Assembly: GCA_050014755.1 (NCBI GenBank) | Contig: JBEKCS010000013.1 | Span: 1-64,000 of the forward strand | Direction of reading: 5' to 3' | Source of the DNA: Bog-756 sp050014755 | GTDB taxonomy: Bacteria > Actinomycetota > Acidimicrobiia > Acidimicrobiales > RAAP-2 | Length of the DNA: 64,000 nucleotides | Part shown: piece by piece, positions 47,229-55,616 of the stretch | Position numbering within the stretch: position 1 is the first letter of the stretch | Layout of the letters: every line of letters starts with the position of its first letter | Program-made: the position numbers and the translations under genes | The notes under the pieces: generated by a model | What the model was told of the DNA's origin: nothing | Seen by the model: the letters and a program-made list of their open reading frames with translations, nothing else | Database searches by the model: none

Positions 47229-49196
47229 GTGACGACAGCCGTGGCTCCACCACTCGTCGAGGACACGAAGCTCGGGCCGACGGCAGGCGGCCTCTATCGG
47301 CACCAGAGCATCTGGACGGGCCTCGGGTTCGGCATCTTCCTGGGCTTCGTGGCCTGGCTGGTGTCCCATGCGCTCGTCCAGGGGTCCAACTGGGGATCCG
47401 ACATGGTGGTCACCTGCACCATGGTCGGCTGGGTCGTGGGCTTCAACGTCGGTATGGGCACGTTCAACGCCCCGATCCGATGGATGCTCGGCCACGACCA
47501 GAGCCACGAGGACGAGCTGTATGCGGCCGGCGTCGGCCAGGGAAGTTCCCGGTACCTGAAGTTCTGCACCGACCACAAGGTGGTCGGGACCCAGTACCTG
47601 GTACTGGTCATGGTGCTGTTCGGGGTCGGCGGTGCCCTGGCCATGATGATCCGGACCCAGCTCATCACCGCGCACTCGACGTTCCTCGACCCACAGACCT
47701 ACAACTCGATCGTGACCATCCACGGCATGGTGATGATCATCGCCACCATCATCATGGTGACGGGGCCCTTCGCCAACTTCATCATGCCGATCATGATCGG
47801 CGCCAAGGACATGGCCTTCCCCAGGCTCAATGCCATGAGCTTCTGGGTGGTGGTCTCCGCGGTCCCCTGCCTGCTGTCGACCTTCTTCCTCGGTGGCGTC
47901 AACGCCGGTTGGACCACCTACGCCCCCCTGTCGGTGCAGGCGCCACCGGCCATGGACGCCTTCGCCATGACCATCATCACCTTCGTGGTGTCGGTCACCA
48001 TCGCCGGTGTCAACACGATCGTGACCGTCATCACCATGCGGGCGAAGGGCATGACGATGGGCCGGTTGCCCATCTTCACCTGGGGCGCGGTCGTGGGCAG
48101 TGCCCTCGGGCTCTACGCCATGCCTGCCTTCCTGCTGGTCATGACCATGATGATCACCGACCGGGCCACCGGCACCTCGTTCTTCGTCGCCAACATCGGC
48201 GGCTCGGGATGGCTCTACGAGAACATCTTCTGGATCATGGGGCATCCCGAGGTGTACGTGATCCTGCTCCCCGCGGTCGGTGCCGTGCTGGAGATCGCCA
48301 GCACCTTCGCCCGCAAACCGGTGTTCGGCTACAAGGTCGCCATCGCCGGATTCGTGGCGATCGGGGCACTGTCGATCATGGTGTGGGCCCACCACATGTT
48401 CACCACCGGGTGGGCGCCCAACCTGGCCGGTCCGTTCATGCTGACGACCGAGCTCATCTCCATCCCGACCGGCATCATCTTCCTGTGCGCCATCGGGACC
48501 CTGTGGAAGGGGAGCATCTGGACGAGGCTGCCGATGTACTTCATCTACCTCTTCGTCTGGAACTTCATCATCGGCGGTGTCACCGGTATCTACCTGTCGG
48601 ACGTGCCGGCGGACCAGTACTTCCACGGGGACATGTTCGTGACCGCCCACTTCCACTACACGTTGCTCGGGGGCGCGATGATCGGCGCGACCGCGGCGGT
48701 CTGCTACTGGTTCCCGAAGGTGTCGGGCAGGATGCTCAACGAACGGATCGGCAAGGTGGCGTTCTGGATGATCGCCATCGGCATCCAGGTGACCTACTTC
48801 GGTCAGTTCTGGGAGGGATTCCAGGGCATGCCGCGACGGGTGGCCTACTACGACCCGAAGTTCCTCGACGCCAACGTGATGTCGTCGCTGGGTGCCTATC
48901 TGTTGATGGCCGGCTGGATCGTGTTCCTCTACATGATGCTCCACGGATGGCGTCGCGGGAAGATCGCCCCGGCGAACCCGTGGCACGCAAAGTCCCTCGA
49001 GTGGAAGGTGCCCACCCCGGTACCCCTCGAGAACTTCCTTGTCGATCCCGTCGTGACTTCCGACCCCTACACCTACGGTGAGGGCGTGCCGGACGGCCAG
49101 GAGGTACCCGAGTTCGCGCCGTCGGAGGAGCCCGAACTGGTGCCGGCCGGATCCGGGGCGTCGGGCGAACCGTCCGATTCCGAGGGGGCCCACTGA
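47229..49196 (+). CDS. coxA: Cytochrome c oxidase subunit I (A-type, unusual K channel)
   Basis: 655 aa, 12+ helices after a ~75-residue extension holding one or two extra helices. Heme and CuB ligands are intact: 'SIVTIHGMVMI', 'IMGHPEVYVILLP' (Glu and cross-linked Tyr), 'VWAHHMFTTG', 'VTAHFHYTLLGG'. D-channel residues remain in 'GPFANFIMPIMIGAKDMAFP'. The K-channel Lys of the PTG-[IV]-K motif is Ile ('SIPTGIIFLCAIGTLW'), and the Mg-site HD is HGD. It reduces O2 to water while pumping protons. coxC starts on its last base pairs (TGATG). Confidence 0.92.
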   Translation: MTTAVAPPLVEDTKLGPTAGGLYRHQSIWTGLGFGIFLGFVAWLVSHALVQGSNWGSDMVVTCTMVGWVVGFNVGMGTFNAPIRWMLGHDQSHEDELYAAGVGQGSSRYLKFCTDHKVVGTQYLVLVMVLFGVGGALAMMIRTQLITAHSTFLDPQTYNSIVTIHGMVMIIATIIMVTGPFANFIMPIMIGAKDMAFPRLNAMSFWVVVSAVPCLLSTFFLGGVNAGWTTYAPLSVQAPPAMDAFAMTIITFVVSVTIAGVNTIVTVITMRAKGMTMGRLPIFTWGAVVGSALGLYAMPAFLLVMTMMITDRATGTSFFVANIGGSGWLYENIFWIMGHPEVYVILLPAVGAVLEIASTFARKPVFGYKVAIAGFVAIGALSIMVWAHHMFTTGWAPNLAGPFMLTTELISIPTGIIFLCAIGTLWKGSIWTRLPMYFIYLFVWNFIIGGVTGIYLSDVPADQYFHGDMFVTAHFHYTLLGGAMIGATAAVCYWFPKVSGRMLNERIGKVAFWMIAIGIQVTYFGQFWEGFQGMPRRVAYYDPKFLDANVMSSLGAYLLMAGWIVFLYMMLHGWRRGKIAPANPWHAKSLEWKVPTPVPLENFLVDPVVTSDPYTYGEGVPDGQEVPEFAPSEEPELVPAGSGASGEPSDSEGAH

Positions 49197-49912
49197 TGTC
49201 GATCACCACGACGGACCACGACCACGGGAACGGGGACGACCACGGACACGGTCCGGTGGTCGAGGGTGCCGAGAACCCCGGCGGCCACCACGAGACGGCG
49301 TTCCAGCGCGACCAGAAGGAGCGTCTGGCCCTGTGGCTGCTCATCGGGGGCGACGCCCTGTTCCTCATCCTGGAGCTCTTCACCTGGTTCTACCTCCGGG
49401 CGCTCGATACCAACGGCATGTGGAACGGCGCACTGTGCACGAAGGCCAATCCGTGTACGGACGGCCTGGGGAACCCGATCGTCCACCAGATCACCAGGGC
49501 TGACCCGTGGTACTCGGTGGTCGTGGCCGTCCTGACCGTCCTGGCCGCGGCGTTCGTGTGGATGACCGAATCCTCGGCCAGGAGGGGCGCCGGGCGCCGG
49601 GCGGTCTCCGGATCGGCCGGTCTGGCCTTCGTGTTCCTGGTGGCTGCGGTGGCGGCGCAGATCTACCAGTTCCAGAAGTTGCCGTTCACCACGATCGACG
49701 GGGCCTACGCCTCCACCTACGAGTTCTTCATGGGGTCGTCGCTGGCCCACCTGATCCTGATCCTCTTCATCGTCCTCGGGCTCTGGATCCGGTCCGGAAA
49801 GGGTCGCTACGAGGGCGCGACGTGGTACCGGGTTCGGCTGATCCGGTACTTCACCGTGTGGATCGCCGTGTCGGTGGTGGTGCTCGCCCTGGTCGGCTCG
49901 CTCTTCTACTGA
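49196..49912 (+). CDS. coxC: Cytochrome c oxidase subunit III
   Basis: 238 aa. A His/Asp-rich N-terminal tail ('TTDHDHGNGDDHGHGPVVEG') that could bind metal precedes five helices, fewer than the classical seven: 'LALWLLIGGDALFLILELFT' with 'WFYLRAL', 'WYSVVVAVLTVLAAAFVWMT', and 'YEFFMGSSLAHLILILFIVL' with the subunit III His. ATG overlaps the coxA stop. The last codons and stop are part of a 16-bp tandem repeat. Confidence 0.85.
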   Translation: MSITTTDHDHGNGDDHGHGPVVEGAENPGGHHETAFQRDQKERLALWLLIGGDALFLILELFTWFYLRALDTNGMWNGALCTKANPCTDGLGNPIVHQITRADPWYSVVVAVLTVLAAAFVWMTESSARRGAGRRAVSGSAGLAFVFLVAAVAAQIYQFQKLPFTTIDGAYASTYEFFMGSSLAHLILILFIVLGLWIRSGKGRYEGATWYRVRLIRYFTVWIAVSVVVLALVGSLFY

Positions 49913-49952
49913 GCTGAAGGTCTACTGGGCTGATCGTCTACTGAGCTGAAGG
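49905..49952 (+). repeat. Three tandem 16-bp repeats duplicating the coxC tail
   Basis: TCTACTGAGCTGAAGG at 49905-49920 and 49937-49952, and TCTACTGGGCTGATCG at 49921-49936. The first copy holds the last Phe-Tyr codon bases and TGA stop of coxC. Confidence 0.9.
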
Positions 49953-49975
49953 TCGGGCATCGGGAGGCGCGGGTC

Positions 49976-50704
49976 TCAGGGTTCGAATCGGTAACCCATC
50001 CCGGGTTCGGTGATGAAGTGGCGCGGTCGGGAGTGGTCGACCTCGAGCTTGCGCCGGACCCGTCCCATCAGGACCCGCAGATACTCCGTCTCCGTCTGGT
50101 ACTGGGGCCCCCACACGTCATGGAGCAGCTGGCGCTGGGACACCAGTCGGCCCGGATTGCGGACGAGCACCTCGACGATGTCCCACTCCTTGGGCGTGAG
50201 GTGCACGTCGACCCCGTCGCGCACGACCCGTTTGGTGTCGAGGTCGATGCTGAATCCCTCGGCCACGACGTGCGGGTCCTGCACGGCGCCGGGCGCCCGT
50301 CGCAGGGCGGCCCGAAGGCGGGCGAGCAGCTCGTCCATGCCGAACGGTTTGGTCACGTAGTCGTCGGCGCCGAGGTCGAGGGCCTCGACTTTGCTCATGG
50401 ACTGGTGACGGGCCGAGAGGACGATGATCGGCACCTCGCTCCAGCCCCGGATGCCCCGGATGACCTCGACCCCGTCGATTCCGGGCAGCCCTAAATCGAG
50501 CAGGACCACGTCGGGGTGCCAGTGGGACACCTTGTCGAGGCCCTCCTCGCCAGACCGGGCGGCGGCGATCTCGTAGCCGCGGGCACCGAGGCTGATGGTC
50601 AGGGCCCGCAGCAGGGACGGGTCGTCGTCGACGACCAGGACCCGGGTGCCCTGCTCGCGGTCGCCCGCCTGCTCGGAAGCGGGCCCCGGGGCCGCCCCGG
50701 TCAC
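49976..50704 (-). CDS. KdpE-like response regulator, second copy
   Basis: 242 aa from GTG 50704, which overlaps the stop of the kinase gene (GTGA). Receiver: 'VLVVDDDPSLLRALTISLGA', 'DVVLLDLGLPGIDGVEVIRG' (phosphoacceptor Asp), 'DDYVTKPFGMDELLARL'. Effector: 'LTPKEWDIVEVLVRNPGRLV' and 'TEYLRVLMGRVRRKL' with 'FITEPGMGYRF'. This is a KdpE-type regulator paired with a full-length KdpD, but no kdpFABC genes are adjacent, unlike the first copy at 8541-9236. Confidence 0.9.
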   Translation of the reverse strand: MTGAAPGPASEQAGDREQGTRVLVVDDDPSLLRALTISLGARGYEIAAARSGEEGLDKVSHWHPDVVLLDLGLPGIDGVEVIRGIRGWSEVPIIVLSARHQSMSKVEALDLGADDYVTKPFGMDELLARLRAALRRAPGAVQDPHVVAEGFSIDLDTKRVVRDGVDVHLTPKEWDIVEVLVRNPGRLVSQRQLLHDVWGPQYQTETEYLRVLMGRVRRKLEVDHSRPRHFITEPGMGYRFEP

Positions 50705-53439
50705 GGGCTCGCTTCGATGTCGTCGGGGATGCGACCGGCCCCGCTGTCCTCGCCAGCCCCGCCGGCCCCGCTGTCTTCGCTGTCCATGACGTCCTCGACG
50801 ACCTCGTCGTCCCCCAGCACGTCGGCATCGGCATCGGCGTCGATGATCGACTGGATCCTGTCGGACGGGGCCGGCAGTCGGAGCACCATGGTGCAGCCCC
50901 CACCCGGGGTGTCCTCGACTTCCAACTCGCCACCTACCGCCTCGGCGAATCCCCGGGACACGGCGAGACCCAGGCCCACCCCGACGCCGGTCTGGCCGTC
51001 GCCCAGCCGCTGGAAGGGGAGGAACACCCGCTCGCGGTCGCTTCCCTTGATGCCGGGCCCGTGGTCGACGACGCGGATGTCGACCCGCCCGGCGACATGG
51101 CCGGCCTCCACACGTACCGGTCGGCCCTCGCCGTGCACGAGGGCGTTGTCGACAAGGTTGGCGATGACCCGGTCGACCAGCACAGGGTCGGTCTCGATCG
51201 GCGGGACGTCGGGTTCGACGGAGCCGGTGACACCCTTTCCCCTCGGACCGAGGCTGGCGAGAGCGGTGTCGATGAGCTCCTCGACGTCGGTGGTCCTCCA
51301 CCGGATCTCCATCGCCCCGGTCTCCAGACGGCTCATATCGAGCAGGTTCTCCACCAGGGAACTCAACCGGTCGGCCTCGTCGTCGATGGTAGTGACGAGG
51401 ATCCGGGTCTCGTCGGGTCCGAAGTCGAGCTGGTCGGACAGGAGGCTGGACGATGCCGCTTTGATCGAGGCGAGCGGCGTGCGCAGGTCGTGGCTCACCG
51501 CGGCGAGGAGCGCTGAGCGGAGCTGGTTGGCCCGGGCCAGCGAATCGGCCTCGGCGGCCTCGGCGTGGAGCCGGTCGCTCTCGAGCGCAGTGGCGAGCTG
51601 GGCGGCGAACGCCGCGAGGATGTCCCGGTCCTCGGCCGTCAGTCCGGGACCGCGGAGGGCCAGGACATCGAACTCGGTCAAGGGGATCGAGAGGGACCCG
51701 TCCTTCGGCGACTCGGGGGGTGCGGCTCCGGCCGAAGCCACCGTGGTCCATGCCGCCCCGTCGGCACCACCGGTGCTGTCGGCCGGGTCCGATGCCGACC
51801 GCAGGATGGCGGCGGACTCCTGGTGGAAGGCGACGACCAGCTCGTCGAGGAGGCTGGGCAGCGGGTTCCCCTCGGGCGAGACGAGCCGACCGGCCACCCG
51901 GGCCAGCATCCGGGCATCGGAGCGGGCCTGGTTCGCCGACGCTGTCTGCCGGGCGGCGAAGTCGACCAGGACGCTGACCACGCCCGCGGTGACCAGGAAC
52001 ATGATCAACGCCAGCACGTCCCGGGCGTCGCCGATGGTGAAGGTGTGGATGGGGGGGGCGAAGTAGTAGTTGGAGAGCAGGAAGCCGGCAATGGCCGCGA
52101 GGATCGCCGGCCACACCCCTCCGGTGGCGGCCACGGCCACCACCAGGACCAGGTAGGAGCTGAGGGCGGTCGACAGGCCGGAGTGGGACCTGGTGGCAGT
52201 GAGGATCAGGGTCAGCAGTGGGAAGCCGATGACGCCGATGGCCACCGCGGCGGCGCGTCGTCGGACCGACAGGGGGGAGAGGAGCCGGCGTTGGCGACGC
52301 GGAGCCACCGGCTGCTCGGTCTCGGCGCCGGCGTGGTCGTCGGGACTGGCTTCGTCGGGCAACGCGGCGTCGGTGGCGATCACGTGGACGTCGAGGGCCC
52401 CTTCGGCGGCCCGGATCACCGAGTTGATGACCGACCCACGGAGGAATTCGGAGAGGCGGCTCCGGTGGGTGGCCCCGAGCACGAGCTGGGTGGCATTCTC
52501 GGCCCGGGCCACCTGGACCAGCGCCGGAGCGATGTCGGCACCGACCACTTCCACGTAGCGTCCGCCGAGATCGTCGAGGAGTGTCCGATTGCGACGGAGG
52601 CCCTCGGTGCCTCCCCGCGAGATCCCGTCGTCGGTGCGCACGTGGACCCCGACCAGCTCGGCCTTGGTCCGCATGGCCATCCGCGCCGCCCGTCGCACGA
52701 GGACCGCGCTGCCGGGTGACCCGGAGAGGGAGACCACCACGCGCTCCTTGGTCTCCCAGGCCCCGGCGATGCCGTGCCGCTCGCGGTAGTCGTGGAGCTC
52801 CTCGTCGACCCGGTCGGCCACCCACAGCAGGGCCAACTCCCGCAGGGCGGTGAGGTTCCCCGTGCGGAAGTAATTGCCAAGGGCCGCATCGATCCGCTCC
52901 GGCGGGTAGACGTTGCCGTGGGCCAGTCGGCGCCGGAGGGCCTCGGGGGCCATGTCCACCAGCTCGATCTGGTCGGCGGCCCGCACCACCGGGTCGGGGA
53001 CGGTCTCTTGTTGGGCCACCCCGGTGATCCGTGCCACCACGTCGTTGAGCGACTCGAGGTGCTGGAGGTTGACGGTGGAGATGACGTTGATCCCGGCATC
53101 CAGGAGCTCCTCCACGTCTTCCCATCGCTTTGCGTGACGTGAGCCGGGGACGTTGGAGTGGGCCAGTTCGTCCACCAGGACGAGCTCGGGCTTCCTCGCC
53201 ATCAGGCCGGGCACGTCCATCTCCTCGAAGTGCTGGCCGCGGTAGTCGAACTGCAGGCGGGGGAAGATCGGCAGGTCTCGGATCTGGGCATCGGTCTGGG
53301 GTCGACCGTGCTCCTGCACCCAGCCGATCACCACGTCGGTACCGCGCTCGCGGCGGCGCCAGCCCTCGTTGAGCATCGCGTAGGTCTTGCCGACCCCCGG
53401 GGCCGCGCCCAGGTACAGCCTCAGCTTCCCTCGTGCCAC
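50701..53439 (-). CDS. Full-length KdpD sensor histidine kinase, second copy
   Basis: 912 aa from GTG 53439 (AGGGGA upstream). KdpD domain with Walker A 'GAAPGVGKT' (11-19) and 'LVDELAHSNVPGSRHAKRWE'; USP domain (~228-355); four membrane helices (~390-490, 'FLLSNYYFAPPIHTFTIGDA'); GAF-like region; HisKA 'LLAAVSHDLRTPLASIKAAS'; HATPase 'NLVDNALVHGEGRP', 'VVDHGPGIKGSDRERVFLPF'. The last ~45 residues are acidic Asp/Glu/Gly repeats. It is a normal KdpD, in contrast to the split version near kdpFABC. It lies directly after the oxidase operon, convergent with it. Confidence 0.93.
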   Translation of the reverse strand: MARGKLRLYLGAAPGVGKTYAMLNEGWRRRERGTDVVIGWVQEHGRPQTDAQIRDLPIFPRLQFDYRGQHFEEMDVPGLMARKPELVLVDELAHSNVPGSRHAKRWEDVEELLDAGINVISTVNLQHLESLNDVVARITGVAQQETVPDPVVRAADQIELVDMAPEALRRRLAHGNVYPPERIDAALGNYFRTGNLTALRELALLWVADRVDEELHDYRERHGIAGAWETKERVVVSLSGSPGSAVLVRRAARMAMRTKAELVGVHVRTDDGISRGGTEGLRRNRTLLDDLGGRYVEVVGADIAPALVQVARAENATQLVLGATHRSRLSEFLRGSVINSVIRAAEGALDVHVIATDAALPDEASPDDHAGAETEQPVAPRRQRRLLSPLSVRRRAAAVAIGVIGFPLLTLILTATRSHSGLSTALSSYLVLVVAVAATGGVWPAILAAIAGFLLSNYYFAPPIHTFTIGDARDVLALIMFLVTAGVVSVLVDFAARQTASANQARSDARMLARVAGRLVSPEGNPLPSLLDELVVAFHQESAAILRSASDPADSTGGADGAAWTTVASAGAAPPESPKDGSLSIPLTEFDVLALRGPGLTAEDRDILAAFAAQLATALESDRLHAEAAEADSLARANQLRSALLAAVSHDLRTPLASIKAASSSLLSDQLDFGPDETRILVTTIDDEADRLSSLVENLLDMSRLETGAMEIRWRTTDVEELIDTALASLGPRGKGVTGSVEPDVPPIETDPVLVDRVIANLVDNALVHGEGRPVRVEAGHVAGRVDIRVVDHGPGIKGSDRERVFLPFQRLGDGQTGVGVGLGLAVSRGFAEAVGGELEVEDTPGGGCTMVLRLPAPSDRIQSIIDADADADVLGDDEVVEDVMDSEDSGAGGAGEDSGAGRIPDDIEASP

Positions 53440-53664
53440 GCGGTCCCCTAGCTGCCCGGCGGGCGCAGCGCGGTCACCGGTCGCTCGAGCGGTCCAGCGC
53501 GAGGTTCAAGGTCAACACGATCACTCCCCGGTCTGTGAACCACCCCAGGCTACGCCAGGTGGTGGGGACGGTGGCCAACTGCGCTCCCCGGCCGTCGGGG
53601 TCCGGCGTGACGGGTCCCCGGCCGGGGAGAGGAGCGGCTCGTCGTCGGGGTTAGCATCGAACGG

Positions 53665-54045
53665 GTGGAACGGGACAGCCGCGAGGTCGAGCTCGTCGGC
53701 TGGGACGGCCCGTGGGACGAGGACGATCCCGACGCCAACTTCAAGGCGGACGTCGCCCTGTACGCCCGTGTGGACCCGATGGCGACCATCGGCAACCTGG
53801 CCGTCGCGATGGGCATGCCCGAGGGGGCGATCGTCCACTACGTACTGGCCAAGTGGGCATCGGCCGGCAGCGGCGGCCTCCTCGAGCTGGGACCGTCGAT
53901 GGTCCATCGGCTGGGAGGGGTCGTCGACGGTGCCGAGCAGACGGGCACCGACGAGGCCCGACTGGCGGCATACGACCAGCTCCGCCAGATGATCTCGTGG
54001 CTGCGACTTCCCCTGGCGGACGACGGTTCGGAAACGGGGTACTGA
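53665..54045 (+). CDS. Conserved hypothetical protein (DUF6027-like)
   Basis: 126 aa, small acidic soluble protein with 'ELVGWDGPWDEDDPDANFKA', 'YARVDPMATIGNLAVAMGMP', 'GAIVHYVLAKWASAGSGGLL' and 'RLAAYDQLRQMISWLRLPL'. I recall this pattern from actinobacterial proteins labelled DUF6027; the function is unknown. GTG 53665 is the start; no strong ribosome site. It is a single gene facing a PPOX-family gene tail to tail. Confidence 0.7.
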   Translation: MERDSREVELVGWDGPWDEDDPDANFKADVALYARVDPMATIGNLAVAMGMPEGAIVHYVLAKWASAGSGGLLELGPSMVHRLGGVVDGAEQTGTDEARLAAYDQLRQMISWLRLPLADDGSETGY

Positions 54046-54065
54046 GGGCCTGGCGCCCGTAGGGC

Positions 54066-54635
54066 CTAGGTGGCGAACCGCCAGCGGGTGGCCCCTCCCG
54101 GTTCGACGGTCGAGACGGCCACGGCACGGTGGGGCACCAGGCGGTAGACGGACCACGGAGGAGGTCCGGCGGACGGGGCGCTGTAGTCGGCGGTGAGCGC
54201 CACGCCGGACGGGTCGACCCGGGCCGGCCAGCCCTGGGCACTCCACCGCTCGGCCATGGTGGCCACGGTGGCCCGATCGGTGACCATCTCGGCCACGCCT
54301 TCGACGGTGAGGTCGAACTCGTGGGTGGCGAGGCTCAACGTGCAGCGCGGGTCACGGGCGAGGTTCCTCCCCTTGCAGGACCGTGCCCCGGTCTCGAACC
54401 AGAACGTCCCGTCGTGCCACAGCGCTCCGACGCCCGTGACGTGCGGGCTCCCGTCGAGGTTGACCGTGGCCAGCCAGCTGGTGTGGCGATCGGGACCGCC
54501 CGTGCCGGGGGCCTGGGTGACACCGAGCGCGAGACGGTCCTCGATGCCGGCCCAGTCGACCGGGGGCAGCCCGTAGAGGTCGGCGAGGTTGGCGGAGTCC
54601 ACGACGGACAAGCGGGTCACGGGACGGGAGGTCAT
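54066..54635 (-). CDS. Pyridoxamine 5'-phosphate oxidase-family (split-barrel) protein
   Basis: 189 aa from ATG 54635 (ATG 54647 is an alternative). 'TSWLATVNLDGSPHVTGVGA' followed by 'LWHDGTFWFETGARSCKGRN' and 'LARDPRCTLSLATHEFDLTV' is the flavin split-barrel core of the PPOX/F420-binding group (G-P-H-x-P/T, K-x-x-N-L). Such actinobacterial proteins often bind F420 or FMN and reduce small molecules. It is unlikely to be true PdxH. Divergent from the ABC genes. Confidence 0.82.
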   Translation of the reverse strand: MTSRPVTRLSVVDSANLADLYGLPPVDWAGIEDRLALGVTQAPGTGGPDRHTSWLATVNLDGSPHVTGVGALWHDGTFWFETGARSCKGRNLARDPRCTLSLATHEFDLTVEGVAEMVTDRATVATMAERWSAQGWPARVDPSGVALTADYSAPSAGPPPWSVYRLVPHRAVAVSTVEPGGATRWRFAT

Positions 54636-54853
54636 CGGCCCGACCATTGTTGCCCAGACGGGCCTGGCCCGCCCGGTCCGGACCCGATCCGGTGACCCGA
54701 GACGGCCCCGGACGCCGGGAACCGCGATCCTGACAGAATGGGGCCGATGACGAAACCAGTGGTCGGCGGGACCCGTGGGTCGTCCGAGGTGCCGGCGCCT
54801 CCGGCAACGACGGGTCCCGAAGCGGGCCACGTCCGCGACGGAAGGACGGCGCC

Positions 54854-55615
54854 GTGACGATCGACCCGGATGCATCCGACGCCGGGTCCAGCCACCCGGC
54901 GGCCCGGGCCGTGGACCTGGTGAAGACCTACGGGACGGGTGACGCCGTCGTGCACGCCCTGTCCGGGATCACCGTGGAGTTCGAACGCGGACGGTTCACC
55001 GCGGTCATGGGGCCGTCGGGCTCGGGCAAGTCGACGCTCATGCACTGCATGGCCGGCCTCGACGTCCCCACGTCGGGTCACGCATTCGTCGGTGACCAGG
55101 ACATCGCCCTCCTCAACGACACCGGTCTCACCGAGCTGCGTCGCGACCGGATCGGTTTCGTGTTCCAGTCCTTCAACCTCGTATCGACCCTGACCGCGGG
55201 TGAGAACATCACGCTGCCCCTCGATCTGGCGGGGACGAAGGTGGACCAGGCGTGGTTCGGCTATCTGGTGGAGCAGTTGGGCATCGGGGACCGGCTGTCG
55301 CACCGCCCGACGGAGATGTCCGGTGGACAGCAGCAGCGCTGCGCCTGCGCCCGGGCGATGATCAGCCGCCCGGACCTGATCTTCGCCGACGAGCCCACCG
55401 GCAACCTCGACTCGAACTCATCGGCCGAGATGCTGTCCTTCCTGCGCCGCTCGGTGGACGAGTTGGGTCAGTCGATCGTCATGGTGACCCACGACCCCCG
55501 GGGCGCCTCGTACGCGGACCGGGTGGTGTTCGTGGCCGACGGGAAGGTGGTGGGTGACCTGGCCTCGCCCACGGCCGACCTGGTGCTCGAGCAGATGGGG
55601 CAGCTCGGCAGCTGA
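54854..55615 (+). CDS. ABC transporter ATP-binding protein (MacB/LolD type)
   Basis: 253 aa, GTG start. Walker A 'GPSGSGKST' (53-61), Q-loop 'FVFQSFNLVSTLTAGENI', signature 'MSGGQQQRCACARAMI', Walker B 'DLIFADEPTGNLDS', H-loop 'VMVTHDPRGASYAD'. The signature is followed by CACARA where most family members have VAIARA. It pairs with the FtsX-like permease that starts one base after its stop, forming a MacB-like exporter or lipid/peptide transporter. Confidence 0.93.
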   Translation: MTIDPDASDAGSSHPAARAVDLVKTYGTGDAVVHALSGITVEFERGRFTAVMGPSGSGKSTLMHCMAGLDVPTSGHAFVGDQDIALLNDTGLTELRRDRIGFVFQSFNLVSTLTAGENITLPLDLAGTKVDQAWFGYLVEQLGIGDRLSHRPTEMSGGQQQRCACARAMISRPDLIFADEPTGNLDSNSSAEMLSFLRRSVDELGQSIVMVTHDPRGASYADRVVFVADGKVVGDLASPTADLVLEQMGQLGS

Positions 55616-55616
55616 C

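Noticed and set aside
46701..49193. Long minus-strand open frame (~830 codons) opposite coxA/coxB
   Set aside because: It is antisense to strongly conserved cox genes, is Asp/Gly/His-rich nonsense, and arises from high GC content.
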